Shown: piece after piece, positions 43,284 to 51,793 of the stretch | Layout of the letters: every line of letters begins with the position of its first letter | Numbering within the stretch: position 1 is the first letter of the stretch | Assembly (NCBI GenBank): GCA_963843525.1 | Contig: CAWJKM010000002.1 | Location: forward strand, 62,001-126,000 | Origin: DATJPR01 sp963843525 | GTDB taxonomy: Bacteria > Bacteroidota > Ignavibacteria > UBA10030 > UBA6906 | Direction of reading: 5' to 3' | DNA: 64,000 bases | The notes under the pieces: generated by a model | Seen by the model: the letters and a program-made list of their open reading frames with translations, nothing else | Told to the model about the DNA's origin: nothing | Database searches by the model: none | Position numbers and translations under genes: made by a program

Positions 43284-43880
43284 ATGATGTTTCCGCTTCC
43301 GGAAAAAGTCGTTCTCGAAAATTCCCAGGTGAGGTTGGAACCTCTCGATCCGGGAAGCCATGCGGAGGATCTTTTTGATGCGGCGGCGGAGGAACCCGGG
43401 ATCACTTTCCACCACATGTTCTTCGGGCCCTTTTCCGATCTTGAGGGTCTGAAACTCTGGATGGAAGAGGTACGAACCGCCGAAAGAGCGGTGGTGTACG
43501 CCGTCTTCAGCAAACGGCTTCGAAAATATGTCGGTTCGTGTGCAATCATGAATACCGATCCGGCCCATGGCTCCTCAGAGATCGGAAGCATCTGGTACTC
43601 CCCATCAGCGAGGAGGACTGAAATCAATACCAATGTCAGTTTTTTGTTGCTGGAATATCTGTTCGAGAGACTGCACTACACGCGGGTGGTTTGGAAATGT
43701 GATGACCTGAATACCACGAGCAAATCAGCGGCCGTGCGGCTCGGCTTTGCGTTTGAAGGAGTGTCGCGGAAACACATGCTCATTAAGGGGAGGGTAAGAA
43801 ACACCGCCTGGTATGCAATGATCGATGAAGATTGGCCGGGAGTCAAAATAAGACTCCTGGGGCAGCTCAGGTGGAGGTAA
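43284..43880 (+). CDS. GNAT family acetyltransferase, RimJ-like
   Basis: This 198-residue protein resembles the RimJ/RimL-type GNAT group: VRLEPLDPGSHAEDLFDAAAEE, VVYAVFSKRLRKYVGSCAIM, EIGSIWYSPSARRTEINTNV, and a C-terminal NTTSKSAAVRLGFAFEGVSR (N-x-x-S-x-x-x-x-x-x-x-G-F). It may acetylate amino groups of proteins, aminoglycosides or small molecules. ATG 43284 is followed directly by ATG 43287, with GGGAGGGAG upstream. It is just after the rhamnosidase gene. Confidence 0.88.
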   Translation: MMFPLPEKVVLENSQVRLEPLDPGSHAEDLFDAAAEEPGITFHHMFFGPFSDLEGLKLWMEEVRTAERAVVYAVFSKRLRKYVGSCAIMNTDPAHGSSEIGSIWYSPSARRTEINTNVSFLLLEYLFERLHYTRVVWKCDDLNTTSKSAAVRLGFAFEGVSRKHMLIKGRVRNTAWYAMIDEDWPGVKIRLLGQLRWR

Positions 43881-43974
43881 TCCGAAGAAGGGTGACCGCG
43901 GGCGGCACGGGGAGGATCACGCCCTCCGCAGCACTTGATGAGTCGTTGATGATAGCGATGAAAGCGAGCGCACA

Positions 43975-44577
43975 GTGAGACAACATGCATTGGCCCATGA
44001 TCCGGTGTTTACCGATCGCGTGTCGGCGGATCGATACAGCAGAGAACAGAGAAAAGTCTTCCGGTGGATGCATCCACCGATCATCCAGGCTCTGAAGCAA
44101 TCCGGATTTGCGCGTGGGCGCATACTCGATGATGGTTGCGGACCGGGGTATCACTCGGTCGGATTGAAGCAGGCTTTCCCGGAATCGGACATTATCGGGA
44201 TAGATCTTTCCGAACCGATGCTGGACACCGCGCAACAACATCGTGAAAAGGCCGGAATCACAGAAGGGATCACCTTCCAATCAGGCAGCGTGCTTGACAT
44301 TCCCTTCGCCGACAAATCGTTCGATGCGGTTATCTGCATTTTCATGTTTCACCTGATGGAAGATCCGGCAGTGCTCTGCAACGAAATTGAACGGGTCCTG
44401 AAACCCGAAGGTCAGGCCGTGATTATCGATCTCCGGCGCAACTTTCTCCTTTCCTTCGTGGAGGCGGAAATGCGATCGGCCTACACGTTGCGTGAAGCGC
44501 TGAACGTCGTCGGACAATCGATCCTGAGGCCGGTGCGAACCAAACAAACCCCGATCTGGTGGCGGCTCTCGTGCTGA
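43975..44577 (+). CDS. Class I SAM-dependent methyltransferase
   Basis: The 200-residue protein has motif I ARGRILDDGCGPGYHSVGLKQ (D-x-G-x-G-P/G), motif II GIDLSEPMLD, FQSGSVLDIPFADKSFDAVI, and MFHLMEDPAVLCNEIERVLKPEGQ, the Methyltransf_11 pattern. It resembles UbiE/COQ5-type or generic small methyltransferases. Start GTG, following the GNAT gene after 94 bases. Substrate unknown. Confidence 0.88.
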   Translation: MRQHALAHDPVFTDRVSADRYSREQRKVFRWMHPPIIQALKQSGFARGRILDDGCGPGYHSVGLKQAFPESDIIGIDLSEPMLDTAQQHREKAGITEGITFQSGSVLDIPFADKSFDAVICIFMFHLMEDPAVLCNEIERVLKPEGQAVIIDLRRNFLLSFVEAEMRSAYTLREALNVVGQSILRPVRTKQTPIWWRLSC

Positions 44578-45340
44578 AGCGCCCGGGGGAAATTCCCGGT
44601 ATGGCGGCGCGAACGCGGAATATGGAATGTCGGATCAGAGGATACCGGGGTTCCCAGGAATCGAGACTTACTGTTCCGGGTTTGATGATTTCCTGGCCCA
44701 CCAATGGGAACGATGACTCTTCGAAGATATAGTCGAACGGATCTTCCATCGATCCTGGAGCTCTTCCACGACCCGTGCACGCCGTCAGCGCCCGGCACTA
44801 TACGCCGCAACAACTCGATGTCTGGGCTCCCGATAAACTTCATCGTGGAACCATCTTCACGAACTATGTGATGACGAGGACCCTCTTTTCACAGGTATCC
44901 GGCAATCAGGAAGATCGGTACTTTTGAGTGTCGGGTGTGTAGAAGAGCTTCCACCTTTCAGACAAGATCTCTTTTTTGGGCCAGATGCAGTTGTTGTCTC
45001 CTACCGGCCCAAACGAGAAATCACAGATTTTTAAAGCAGATTGGCATATCGCGAGTCCACTTGCGGTGAAGAGTGTTCATTTGTCAAAAAACGGATTACA
45101 TTAAAAGGGTCACTGACCCATCTTTACCGCAAGGCGCGGACTCTTCTGGTGCACTCCTGGTGCACGGAGGTGTGCGCAGAAGTCGTTGCTCTCCGATCTC
45201 GGCCGAAGGTTTTTGTTTCCGACTTCCTGCCTCCAGCTTCATCGTATTTGCTTCTGGACCTTTCGGCGGCGGGAACTCCTCGGCATATGGTGTTGGCATG
45301 CAATTTTCCGTCATGCAGACAGATCAATCGACGAAGGGCT
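44578..45340. other. About 760 bases without an intact gene
   Basis: A frameshifted GNAT remnant lies at 44713-44927. From 44928 to 45340 no gene was recognised; the frame of the downstream hydrolase is open upstream but lacks coding character and a start signal there. Confidence 0.4.
44713..44927 (+). pseudogene. Frameshifted and truncated GNAT acetyltransferase
   Basis: The frame from ATG 44713 reads MTLRRYSRTDLPSILELFHD, the usual start of a GNAT protein. The next conserved segment (VHAVSARHYTPQQLDVWAPD) is in another frame from about 44775, as if one base had been lost near 44771. It then runs to KLHRG and diverges to a stop at 44927 before any acetyl-CoA motif. It is a broken gene, clearly inactive. 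Confidence 0.75.
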
Positions 45341-46891
45341 ATGCATCGGTCTTCCATCCTCAGTTTCTTCGCACTTGTCGCTAGTCTCCTGGCCATAGAC
45401 TGCAGCCGGGAGCACTACCACTTTCCCGATCCCCTCCAACCGGCAACCGCTGGAGCGTTTGTGGTGCGCGAGGGGACAGTCACGGTGAATTCCCGTGAAT
45501 ACGCGGCTGACTTTGGAACCATAACTGTATCGGAAAACAGGGAGAACAATACTTCAGGCCTCATTCATCTGCCTGTCGTTCGCATCCGCGCACGTGCGAG
45601 TCATCCGCAGGAGCCGATTTTTGGACTCGCGGGGGGGCCGGGAATGAGCAATCTGCTCTGTGCGCCGATCGACACGCTGCTCGCGCATCGTGATTTTGTG
45701 CTGGTTGGCTATAGAGGTGTGGACGGATCCCGGGTGCTCGATTGTCCCGAAGTCTCGGAGGAACTCAAGGAGGTCGGGGACCCGCTGAGTGAAGGATCAC
45801 TGAAGAGCATAGGGAGTGCCTGGGCAAGAAGTTTCCGCCGTATGGAGGCGCAGGGGATCGATTTGAAGGGCTATACGATCCCGCAGACTGTGGAGGATAT
45901 GGAAGAAGTCCGCAGAGCGTTGAAATACGAACGCATCGATCTCCTGAGCGAAAGCTACGGCACGCGGGTGGCGTACCTGTATGCCCGGATGCATCCTGAA
46001 GTTCTTTGCCGGTCAATCATGATTGGCGCGAACCCGCCCGGACACTTCATCTGGGATCCTGACACGGTCGATGCGCAGATCCGTTACTATTCCCAACTCT
46101 GGTCACAGGATTCGATCATGTCGGGCCGTTGTCCTGATCTTGCCGCAACAATGCAAAGAGTATTGCACTCGTTGCCTGAGCGATGGCTCTTCCTTTCCAT
46201 CGACCCGGGCAGAGTCAAAGTTGTCGTATTCGCTCTGCTCTTTCAGCGACGTACTGCGGCGATGGTTTTTGACGCCATCGTCGCTGCAGACCGTGGCGAC
46301 TACAGCGGGCTTGCGCTCATGTCGCTCGCTTTCGACTACGTCGTCCCATCGATGTTTGTGTGGGGAGATCTCGCATTGAAAGCGGTGAACGCAGATTACG
46401 ATTCCTTAAGCACGGATGCCGTTCGGAGCGAGGCACCGGGAAGAATCCTGGGTTCTCCTCTGGGCACCCTTCTCTGGGGGCCGCTCCGGTACAGCAACCT
46501 CCCGGTGACGGAGCATTCGCGCGAGCCCGGAACGGAGGGACCTTCGGGGGTGGAGACGCTGATCCTCAGCGGGAGCGTAGACTTTTCAACTCCGCCCGTG
46601 TTTGCGACAAAAGAATTCCTGCCCCGTTTGCGCAATGGAAATCAGATCATTCTGGCAGAGTATGGTCACGTCGGCGATATCCGCTCCCTTCGCCCGGCCC
46701 TGTTCACGCAGCTCACCGCGAGTTATTTCAACAGCGGGGTCGTCGATGTGTCCACTATCGATTATGTCCCGATGGATTTCCAGGTAGATTGGGGTTTCCC
46801 GATGCTTGCGAAGGTGGGCCTCGGCGGTGTGGTCATGGTGTTCGCGCTCCTTCTCGCCGGTCTCGTCTGGGTTGTCAGGAAACTGATTTAG
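45341..46891 (+). CDS. Exported alpha/beta hydrolase (S33-like) with C-terminal membrane anchor
   Basis: The 516-residue protein has an N-terminal hydrophobic signal (SILSFFALVASLLAIDC), the oxyanion segment GLAGGPGMSN, nucleophile elbow LLSESYGTR, catalytic Asp in ILSGSVDFSTPP and His in EYGHVGD. It ends with one membrane helix (VVMVFALLLAGLVWVV) and a basic tail. The order fits the proline iminopeptidase/tripeptidyl-peptidase-like S33 group. Substrate unknown. Start ATG with AAGGGC upstream; a second, weak hydrophobic start is possible upstream. Confidence 0.86.
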   Translation: MHRSSILSFFALVASLLAIDCSREHYHFPDPLQPATAGAFVVREGTVTVNSREYAADFGTITVSENRENNTSGLIHLPVVRIRARASHPQEPIFGLAGGPGMSNLLCAPIDTLLAHRDFVLVGYRGVDGSRVLDCPEVSEELKEVGDPLSEGSLKSIGSAWARSFRRMEAQGIDLKGYTIPQTVEDMEEVRRALKYERIDLLSESYGTRVAYLYARMHPEVLCRSIMIGANPPGHFIWDPDTVDAQIRYYSQLWSQDSIMSGRCPDLAATMQRVLHSLPERWLFLSIDPGRVKVVVFALLFQRRTAAMVFDAIVAADRGDYSGLALMSLAFDYVVPSMFVWGDLALKAVNADYDSLSTDAVRSEAPGRILGSPLGTLLWGPLRYSNLPVTEHSREPGTEGPSGVETLILSGSVDFSTPPVFATKEFLPRLRNGNQIILAEYGHVGDIRSLRPALFTQLTASYFNSGVVDVSTIDYVPMDFQVDWGFPMLAKVGLGGVVMVFALLLAGLVWVVRKLI

Positions 46892-47040
46892 GGAAAGTCA
46901 CGATCAGAGGATTTGGCGCCTCACCTGAGCACGTGTATCACCGCATCAGGACAATCGTACCTGATCAGGCTTCTTCGCAGCGGAAGCGTTCTCGTTCAAA
47001 GTTCCCATTGTTTTCCCTGCAAACGCGGAGTCTTTACGTT

Positions 47041-47679
47041 ATGACCAGGCCCATCCGTATTCTTCTCGTGATCTCATGCGTGGTCGCACTCGCCTGCAGC
47101 TCGTTCTCGCAGGTGCTCATCGACGTAAAAACCAGATACACCGAAAAGAAGGAGCTGCATTTCATCAAACTGGCCCTGATGACCTCGCTGGACACCTCGG
47201 GTTGGGCCAGGACAACAGAGATCGGAGAACACTTTTCCCTCTGGCTCAAGAACTATAGCAACCACGCTTCGGGGGATTCACTCTGGTCGGGGTGCGATCT
47301 GGAATTCCATCCGCCCGCGATGATTGTCGGCGGGGAGTGTCTCCGTTTCAAACATCTTGAAGTGGCATTCGATACCATCGGGCTGGCGGGCAGGATTGCC
47401 TTGTCGGACAGCGTCGTCGGCAGCCTGATGGCGCAGAATCTCCTGGATACAGATCTGCTGACAAGGTTTCTCAAACTCCTCGGGGTCTCGCCTTCGCAAG
47501 TGGCAAACCACCCCGTTGTAAACTATCTGGCCCGGAAATTTGTTTCGAACTTTATGCAGGTTTTCAACCGCCGTCCAAACGCTCTCGAAATAATCGAAGC
47601 GTCGCTCCTCAGTGCCCAGGCGCTTTTCGAGGTTCGATCGTTTGTCGAAGAGAAGTATCCTCAGGCTCTCCGTCGTTAG
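47041..47679 (+). CDS. Exported protein, unknown
   Basis: This 212-residue protein has a signal peptide (RILLVISCVVALACSSFSQ), which may instead be a lipoprotein signal with a Cys at about 20. The rest has no recognised domain. It contains two Cys in WSGCDLEFHPPAMIVGGECLRF, a helical C-terminal half and an end EEKYPQALRR. The gene lies between the S33-like hydrolase and an ABC operon, with 149 bases upstream and 257 downstream. Confidence 0.6.
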   Translation: MTRPIRILLVISCVVALACSSFSQVLIDVKTRYTEKKELHFIKLALMTSLDTSGWARTTEIGEHFSLWLKNYSNHASGDSLWSGCDLEFHPPAMIVGGECLRFKHLEVAFDTIGLAGRIALSDSVVGSLMAQNLLDTDLLTRFLKLLGVSPSQVANHPVVNYLARKFVSNFMQVFNRRPNALEIIEASLLSAQALFEVRSFVEEKYPQALRR

Positions 47680-47936
47680 CTCCTTACAGCCCGTGCATTG
47701 CGACAACGCGATGTGAAGCGTTGTCAGTTCATTGAACACAGAGTCCCACCAGACCGGAGGTTTCCCATGGTGGGAGAACGGCAACCTACGGTTTGGACCG
47801 TCGGTGCAAAAGCCGCGGTGGTCCGTGCGATCTCAAATGAGCGGCTGCTGAAGGAGACATTACCTCAAACATCGTCACGAAACGCGATACACGCGACATG
47901 GAATGAAGCCGCGGTTCATGGAAAGGATGTCGACTC

Positions 47937-48710
47937 ATGATTGTCATTTCAGATCTCTGGAAGTCGTTCAAGCCCGACCGTCAACGGAAAAAAGAGCTCG
48001 ACGTCGACGGCAAAAACACGCCGGTCCATGCCGTGGCCGGAGTGAACTTTACGTGTCAACCCGGGAGAGTGTTCTCCCTCCTTGGTCCCAACGGCGCGGG
48101 AAAGACCACAACGCTCCGGATGATTGCCACGTTGCTCGCGCCTACCTCGGGGTCTATCCATGTTTCGGGCATCGACGCCGTCCGGCATCCACAGGACGTG
48201 CGAAAGAAGATCGGCTTTCTGACCGGTTCCACCCGGCTCTATGACCGGTTGACCCCGCACGAAATCGTGAAGTACTACGCGGATCTTCATAAAGTTGATG
48301 GGAAGCAGTTCAAAGAGCGAAGAGACGAACTGTTTTCATTCCTGGAAATCGAGGGGTTCGCCGACAGGAGAATCGGAAAACTCTCAACAGGGATGCGGCA
48401 GAAGGTCTCAATCGCCCGAACGATGATTCACGACCCGGAGGTCATTATCTTCGACGAACCGACCGTGGGCCTCGATGTGATCACGGCACGGCACATCATA
48501 GACCTGATAAAGTCCTGCCGGAAAGGCGGGAAAACCGTGCTCTTCTCAACGCATATCATGGGCGAGGTGAGCCTCTTGAGCGACGATCTGGCAATCATGC
48601 ACAATGGAAAACTCTGTTTCAACGGGACCTACGCCGACTTCCGATCATCCATGAAGGAGGCGACCCTGGAAGAGGAATTCATCAGACTGGTCCGGGAGAG
48701 TGAACGATGA
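47937..48710 (+). CDS. natA: NatA-like ABC transporter ATP-binding protein
   Basis: The 257-residue ATPase has Walker A LLGPNGAGKTTTLRM, LTGSTRLYDRLTPHEIVKYY as the Q-loop region, signature LSTGMRQKVSIARTM, Walker B VIIFDEPTVGLDV and H-loop FSTHIMGEV. The order and LTP-x-E-I context fit the NatA subfamily of Na+ export systems and related CcmA-like groups. It overlaps the permease by 4 bases (ATGA). The natA name is by similarity only; another exporter of the same type is possible. Confidence 0.78.
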   Translation: MIVISDLWKSFKPDRQRKKELDVDGKNTPVHAVAGVNFTCQPGRVFSLLGPNGAGKTTTLRMIATLLAPTSGSIHVSGIDAVRHPQDVRKKIGFLTGSTRLYDRLTPHEIVKYYADLHKVDGKQFKERRDELFSFLEIEGFADRRIGKLSTGMRQKVSIARTMIHDPEVIIFDEPTVGLDVITARHIIDLIKSCRKGGKTVLFSTHIMGEVSLLSDDLAIMHNGKLCFNGTYADFRSSMKEATLEEEFIRLVRESER

Positions 48711-49903
48711 ACACGACTTTCGTCATTTTCAAGAAAGAACTCAAAGATACTCTCCGCGATCGCCGTACGCTGGTGAGTATGGTGGCAATCCCGCTGTTGC
48801 TTTTCCCGTTGTTGATCGGGATCTCGTCCAAAATCCTGCTCTCGCAAATCCATAAGGCGCAGGAGAAAACCCTGACGATCGGACTGCTGGACCAGGGCAA
48901 TGCGGCGGAATTCTCATCCATGCTGGTCCAGGATCCCCACGTGCAGGTGGTGACCAATCTGTCTCTGGACAGCGCCCGCGCGCGGATTGCCATGGACAGC
49001 CTGGACGCGCTTTTTGTCTTCAGCAAGGATTTCGACCGGCAGGTGGGAAACCTCGGCCGTGGGCAGGTAAGCATGTATTTCAAGGCGAAGGACAAAAACG
49101 ATATTGAGAAAATGCGGGCGCAGGACTTCCTGACGAGATTCGGACAGAAACTCAGAGCCGCCCGGCTTGAACGGCTCCACCTCAATGAATCGATGGTGAA
49201 TCCGATCGACTTCCAGGAGGTGAACCTTGCGTCAGCAAAAGAAAAGCTCGCTGAAGTGATCGGGGGATTCCTTCCCTATCTGTTCATTATCTTCTGTTTC
49301 ATGGGAGCCATGTACCCCGCCATCGACCTGGCTGCCGGCGAGAAAGAACGGGGGACCCTCGAAACGCTCCTGACTTCCCCCGCCAGCAGATTGGAGATCC
49401 TTCTGGGAAAATGCGGTGTCGTCATTCTGACGGGGATTTCCACGGCGATCGTCGCGCTCATCGGCCTGTATCTCGGCATAGTACAGATAAGGGAAATCCC
49501 GCCCGAGCTGCTCAAAACCGTTCTTGAAATCCTTCAACTGCGGTCGATTGTTCTCCTCCTTTCTCTCCTCTTTCCCCTGACGGTGTTCTTCGCCGGCGTG
49601 TTGCTCTCCCTGTCGATTTTCGCGAAGACATACAAAGAAGCGCAAAGCGTGCTCAGTCCGGCAATGATCGTGGTCATCGTTCCGGCATTTATTGGACTGA
49701 TGCCCGGAATAACGCTTGACTGGACAACGGCCCTGGTTCCCATTCTCAACGTTTCGCTTGCGACGAAGGCGATCATTGCGGACACGGCAACTCCCCTGTT
49801 GTTGGGGGAGGTATATGTCTCATCGACCATCCTTGCCATGATCAGTCTGTACATCTGCGCGAAGGTATTTGAACGGGAGAGCACGTTGTTCAGAGGAACG
49901 TGA
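48707..49903 (+). CDS. natB: NatB-like ABC permease
   Basis: The 398-residue permease has an N-terminal helix (VSMVAIPLLLFPLLIGI), a large periplasmic domain (about 40-180, TIGLLDQGNAAEFSSML, QVVTNLSLDSARARI), and five or six C-terminal helices (for example LPYLFIIFCFMGAMYPAI, VVILTGISTAIVALIGLY). The extracytoplasmic region and ERGTLETLLTSP motif are those of NatB and ABC-2 permeases. It pairs with the ATPase just upstream, and a K+/H+ antiporter is about 2 kb downstream. It probably exports Na+ or another small solute. Confidence 0.78.
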   Translation: MNTTFVIFKKELKDTLRDRRTLVSMVAIPLLLFPLLIGISSKILLSQIHKAQEKTLTIGLLDQGNAAEFSSMLVQDPHVQVVTNLSLDSARARIAMDSLDALFVFSKDFDRQVGNLGRGQVSMYFKAKDKNDIEKMRAQDFLTRFGQKLRAARLERLHLNESMVNPIDFQEVNLASAKEKLAEVIGGFLPYLFIIFCFMGAMYPAIDLAAGEKERGTLETLLTSPASRLEILLGKCGVVILTGISTAIVALIGLYLGIVQIREIPPELLKTVLEILQLRSIVLLLSLLFPLTVFFAGVLLSLSIFAKTYKEAQSVLSPAMIVVIVPAFIGLMPGITLDWTTALVPILNVSLATKAIIADTATPLLLGEVYVSSTILAMISLYICAKVFERESTLFRGT

Positions 49904-49910
49904 AGGAAGT

Positions 49911-50741
49911 ATGTGGAAGGGTTACTGTTCCGTAATCCATTTTCGGCGTATGATCTCCTCTCGAACGATCCTCTTGCTATGCCTCTTGTTCTTCCAGGTC
50001 GGAGGAGCGGAGCGTCTTTTTGCACAAGACTCTCTCGTCCCGGGCAATGCCTTCCGATCGGGGATTGCAGCCCAATTTGGATTTGGGCACCTCGCTCTCC
50101 GCGATGAACATATCTCCGGAGAGAGTTATTCGGGCCCAATCAGTCGCTTTGCGGTGACCTGGTCGCATTATCACGAAACATACGGATTCCAGTTGGGCCT
50201 GGAGTACGCAGAAGCGAGACATTTGAAGAACTACAATGTTTCCGGGGAGTCAAACCTCGGCGGACTGACTCTTGCCGACGTCTACCCGGTCGGGTCGCTC
50301 GATCTCCTTGGCAAGGAAGCTTCTTTGTTTCTGGGGCCTCGAATGGAGTTGTTCATTTACTATCGTCGTCAACATATCGCTCAGAATCCGGATGCAACGC
50401 CGGACATCTACGAGTCGGACATGTGGCTTGCTTCCCTCGGAATCACGGGCGGAGTGGCGGTACTGCTCAGCCCTGAATTTCAGGTCGATGCTTCGGGGAA
50501 TCTCGGCCTTCTCTCATTGGGCGGGGGAACGGTGAGTGATGCAAGCAGCGTTACCGGCCTGACTCTTCTCACCCCGTTTGCCGCTGCCCGCTGCACAGCA
50601 GGGATCGGAATCGACTACCTGCCTTCTTCGTGGCTGGCTGTGAGAGTCGGATACGGGGTTGAGCTCACGAACATCAAGAGCTGGAACAGGATTCTGATGG
50701 TCAGCGATGATCTTCTGCTCACGCTGGGGTTCACCTTCTGA
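49911..50741 (+). CDS. Predicted outer-membrane beta-barrel protein
   Basis: This 276-residue protein has an N-terminal signal (SRTILLLCLLFFQVGGAERLFAQ). The rest is an alternating strand pattern (ISRFAVTWSHYHETYGFQLGLEYAE, ASLFLGPRMELFIYYRRQ, LLLTLGFTF end), as in FCB barrel proteins. The start could be ATG 49911 (AAGGA close by) or ATG 49950, which begins at the signal peptide. It follows the NatB-like gene after 7 bases, so it may be in the same operon. Confidence 0.65.
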   Translation: MWKGYCSVIHFRRMISSRTILLLCLLFFQVGGAERLFAQDSLVPGNAFRSGIAAQFGFGHLALRDEHISGESYSGPISRFAVTWSHYHETYGFQLGLEYAEARHLKNYNVSGESNLGGLTLADVYPVGSLDLLGKEASLFLGPRMELFIYYRRQHIAQNPDATPDIYESDMWLASLGITGGVAVLLSPEFQVDASGNLGLLSLGGGTVSDASSVTGLTLLTPFAAARCTAGIGIDYLPSSWLAVRVGYGVELTNIKSWNRILMVSDDLLLTLGFTF

Positions 50742-50751
50742 CAGAACAAGC

Positions 50752-51762
50752 ATGTTGCATCGCTCCGTGAAAAGATCACTTCTTCTTGTCTCGTTCATCA
50801 CGTTCGCGGGATGCAGCGACCTGTTGGCCCCGGAGCCGGAGTCCTCCGACAACATTGCTGATTTTGAAGCCGCATGGCGGACCGTGCATGATGTCTATCC
50901 CTTTCTCCAATTCAAACGGATCAATTGGGACAGCATCCATGTCGTCTATCGTCCGCGCGCCGAAGCAGCAAAAGGAGACGAAATCGATGGCGTCCTGCTG
51001 TCCCTGCTCATGGAGCTCAGGGATGCGCATGTGCGGCTCATGTCCGCCGGCGGTGCTTCGGTGGCGACGTATGTCCCGCCAAGGTCAATCAGGGATAGAT
51101 TTGCATATAGCCCGCTCGTGGTTCGAAAATATTTCAGTGCAGAACTGCGTCTTGCAGGGAATGATCGCATCGAGTATGAGGTGGTCGGGGGGAACGTGGG
51201 GTACATCTATATTTCCACACTCCGTGTGGAAGAGCCGATCCTGAATGGATTCGATGAGGCGCTCGAGTATCTGCGGAACACGAAAGGGCTCATCATTGAC
51301 GTCCGGCATGATGAAGGGGGCACGGACTGGAATTCGATGGGGATCGTCGGCAGGCTCATTGCAGTTCCCCTCGATGGGCTCCCCTACCTTGCCCCGGACG
51401 GCACGTTGCGCTCTGGCGGCACGATCCCACGGCGGGGTCCATTTCAGTACACGAAGCCGGTTGTCATGCTGATTAATGGAGTGTGTTTCAGCGCCTGCGA
51501 AGACTTTGCGGAGATGATGAAACACGTGCCCACTGTGACGGCGGTCGGAGACACGACCAGCGGAGGATCCGGCGCCCCGCAGACCTTCGCCCTCCCGAGC
51601 GGAAGGAAAATCAATCTCTCCACCAAATTCATCCGCCGGTACGATGGTCAACCCATCGAATGGAACGGCGTTCCTCCGGACGTCAGGGTGGAGCAGACGC
51701 AAGCGGACATCCAGGCCGGGCGGGATAGACAATTAGAGTACGCCATCGCGTACCTTCGGTAG
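50752..51762 (+). CDS. Lipoprotein S41 family peptidase (C-terminal processing type)
   Basis: The 336-residue protein has a lipobox (LVSFITFAGC, Cys near 22). The catalytic region is recognisable: VGYIYISTLRVEE, GLIIDVRHDEGGTDWNSMG, and VVMLINGVCFSACEDFAEMMKH, which matches the S41 nucleophile segment (S-A-x-E). GDTTSGGSG and FIRRYDGQPIEWNGVPPDV complete the family pattern. No separate PDZ domain is evident. It probably degrades peptides at the outer membrane. Located 10 bases after the barrel gene. Confidence 0.86.
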   Translation: MLHRSVKRSLLLVSFITFAGCSDLLAPEPESSDNIADFEAAWRTVHDVYPFLQFKRINWDSIHVVYRPRAEAAKGDEIDGVLLSLLMELRDAHVRLMSAGGASVATYVPPRSIRDRFAYSPLVVRKYFSAELRLAGNDRIEYEVVGGNVGYIYISTLRVEEPILNGFDEALEYLRNTKGLIIDVRHDEGGTDWNSMGIVGRLIAVPLDGLPYLAPDGTLRSGGTIPRRGPFQYTKPVVMLINGVCFSACEDFAEMMKHVPTVTAVGDTTSGGSGAPQTFALPSGRKINLSTKFIRRYDGQPIEWNGVPPDVRVEQTQADIQAGRDRQLEYAIAYLR

Positions 51763-51793
51763 ACGACCACGGAAGGGAAGATTACTCACGCCG

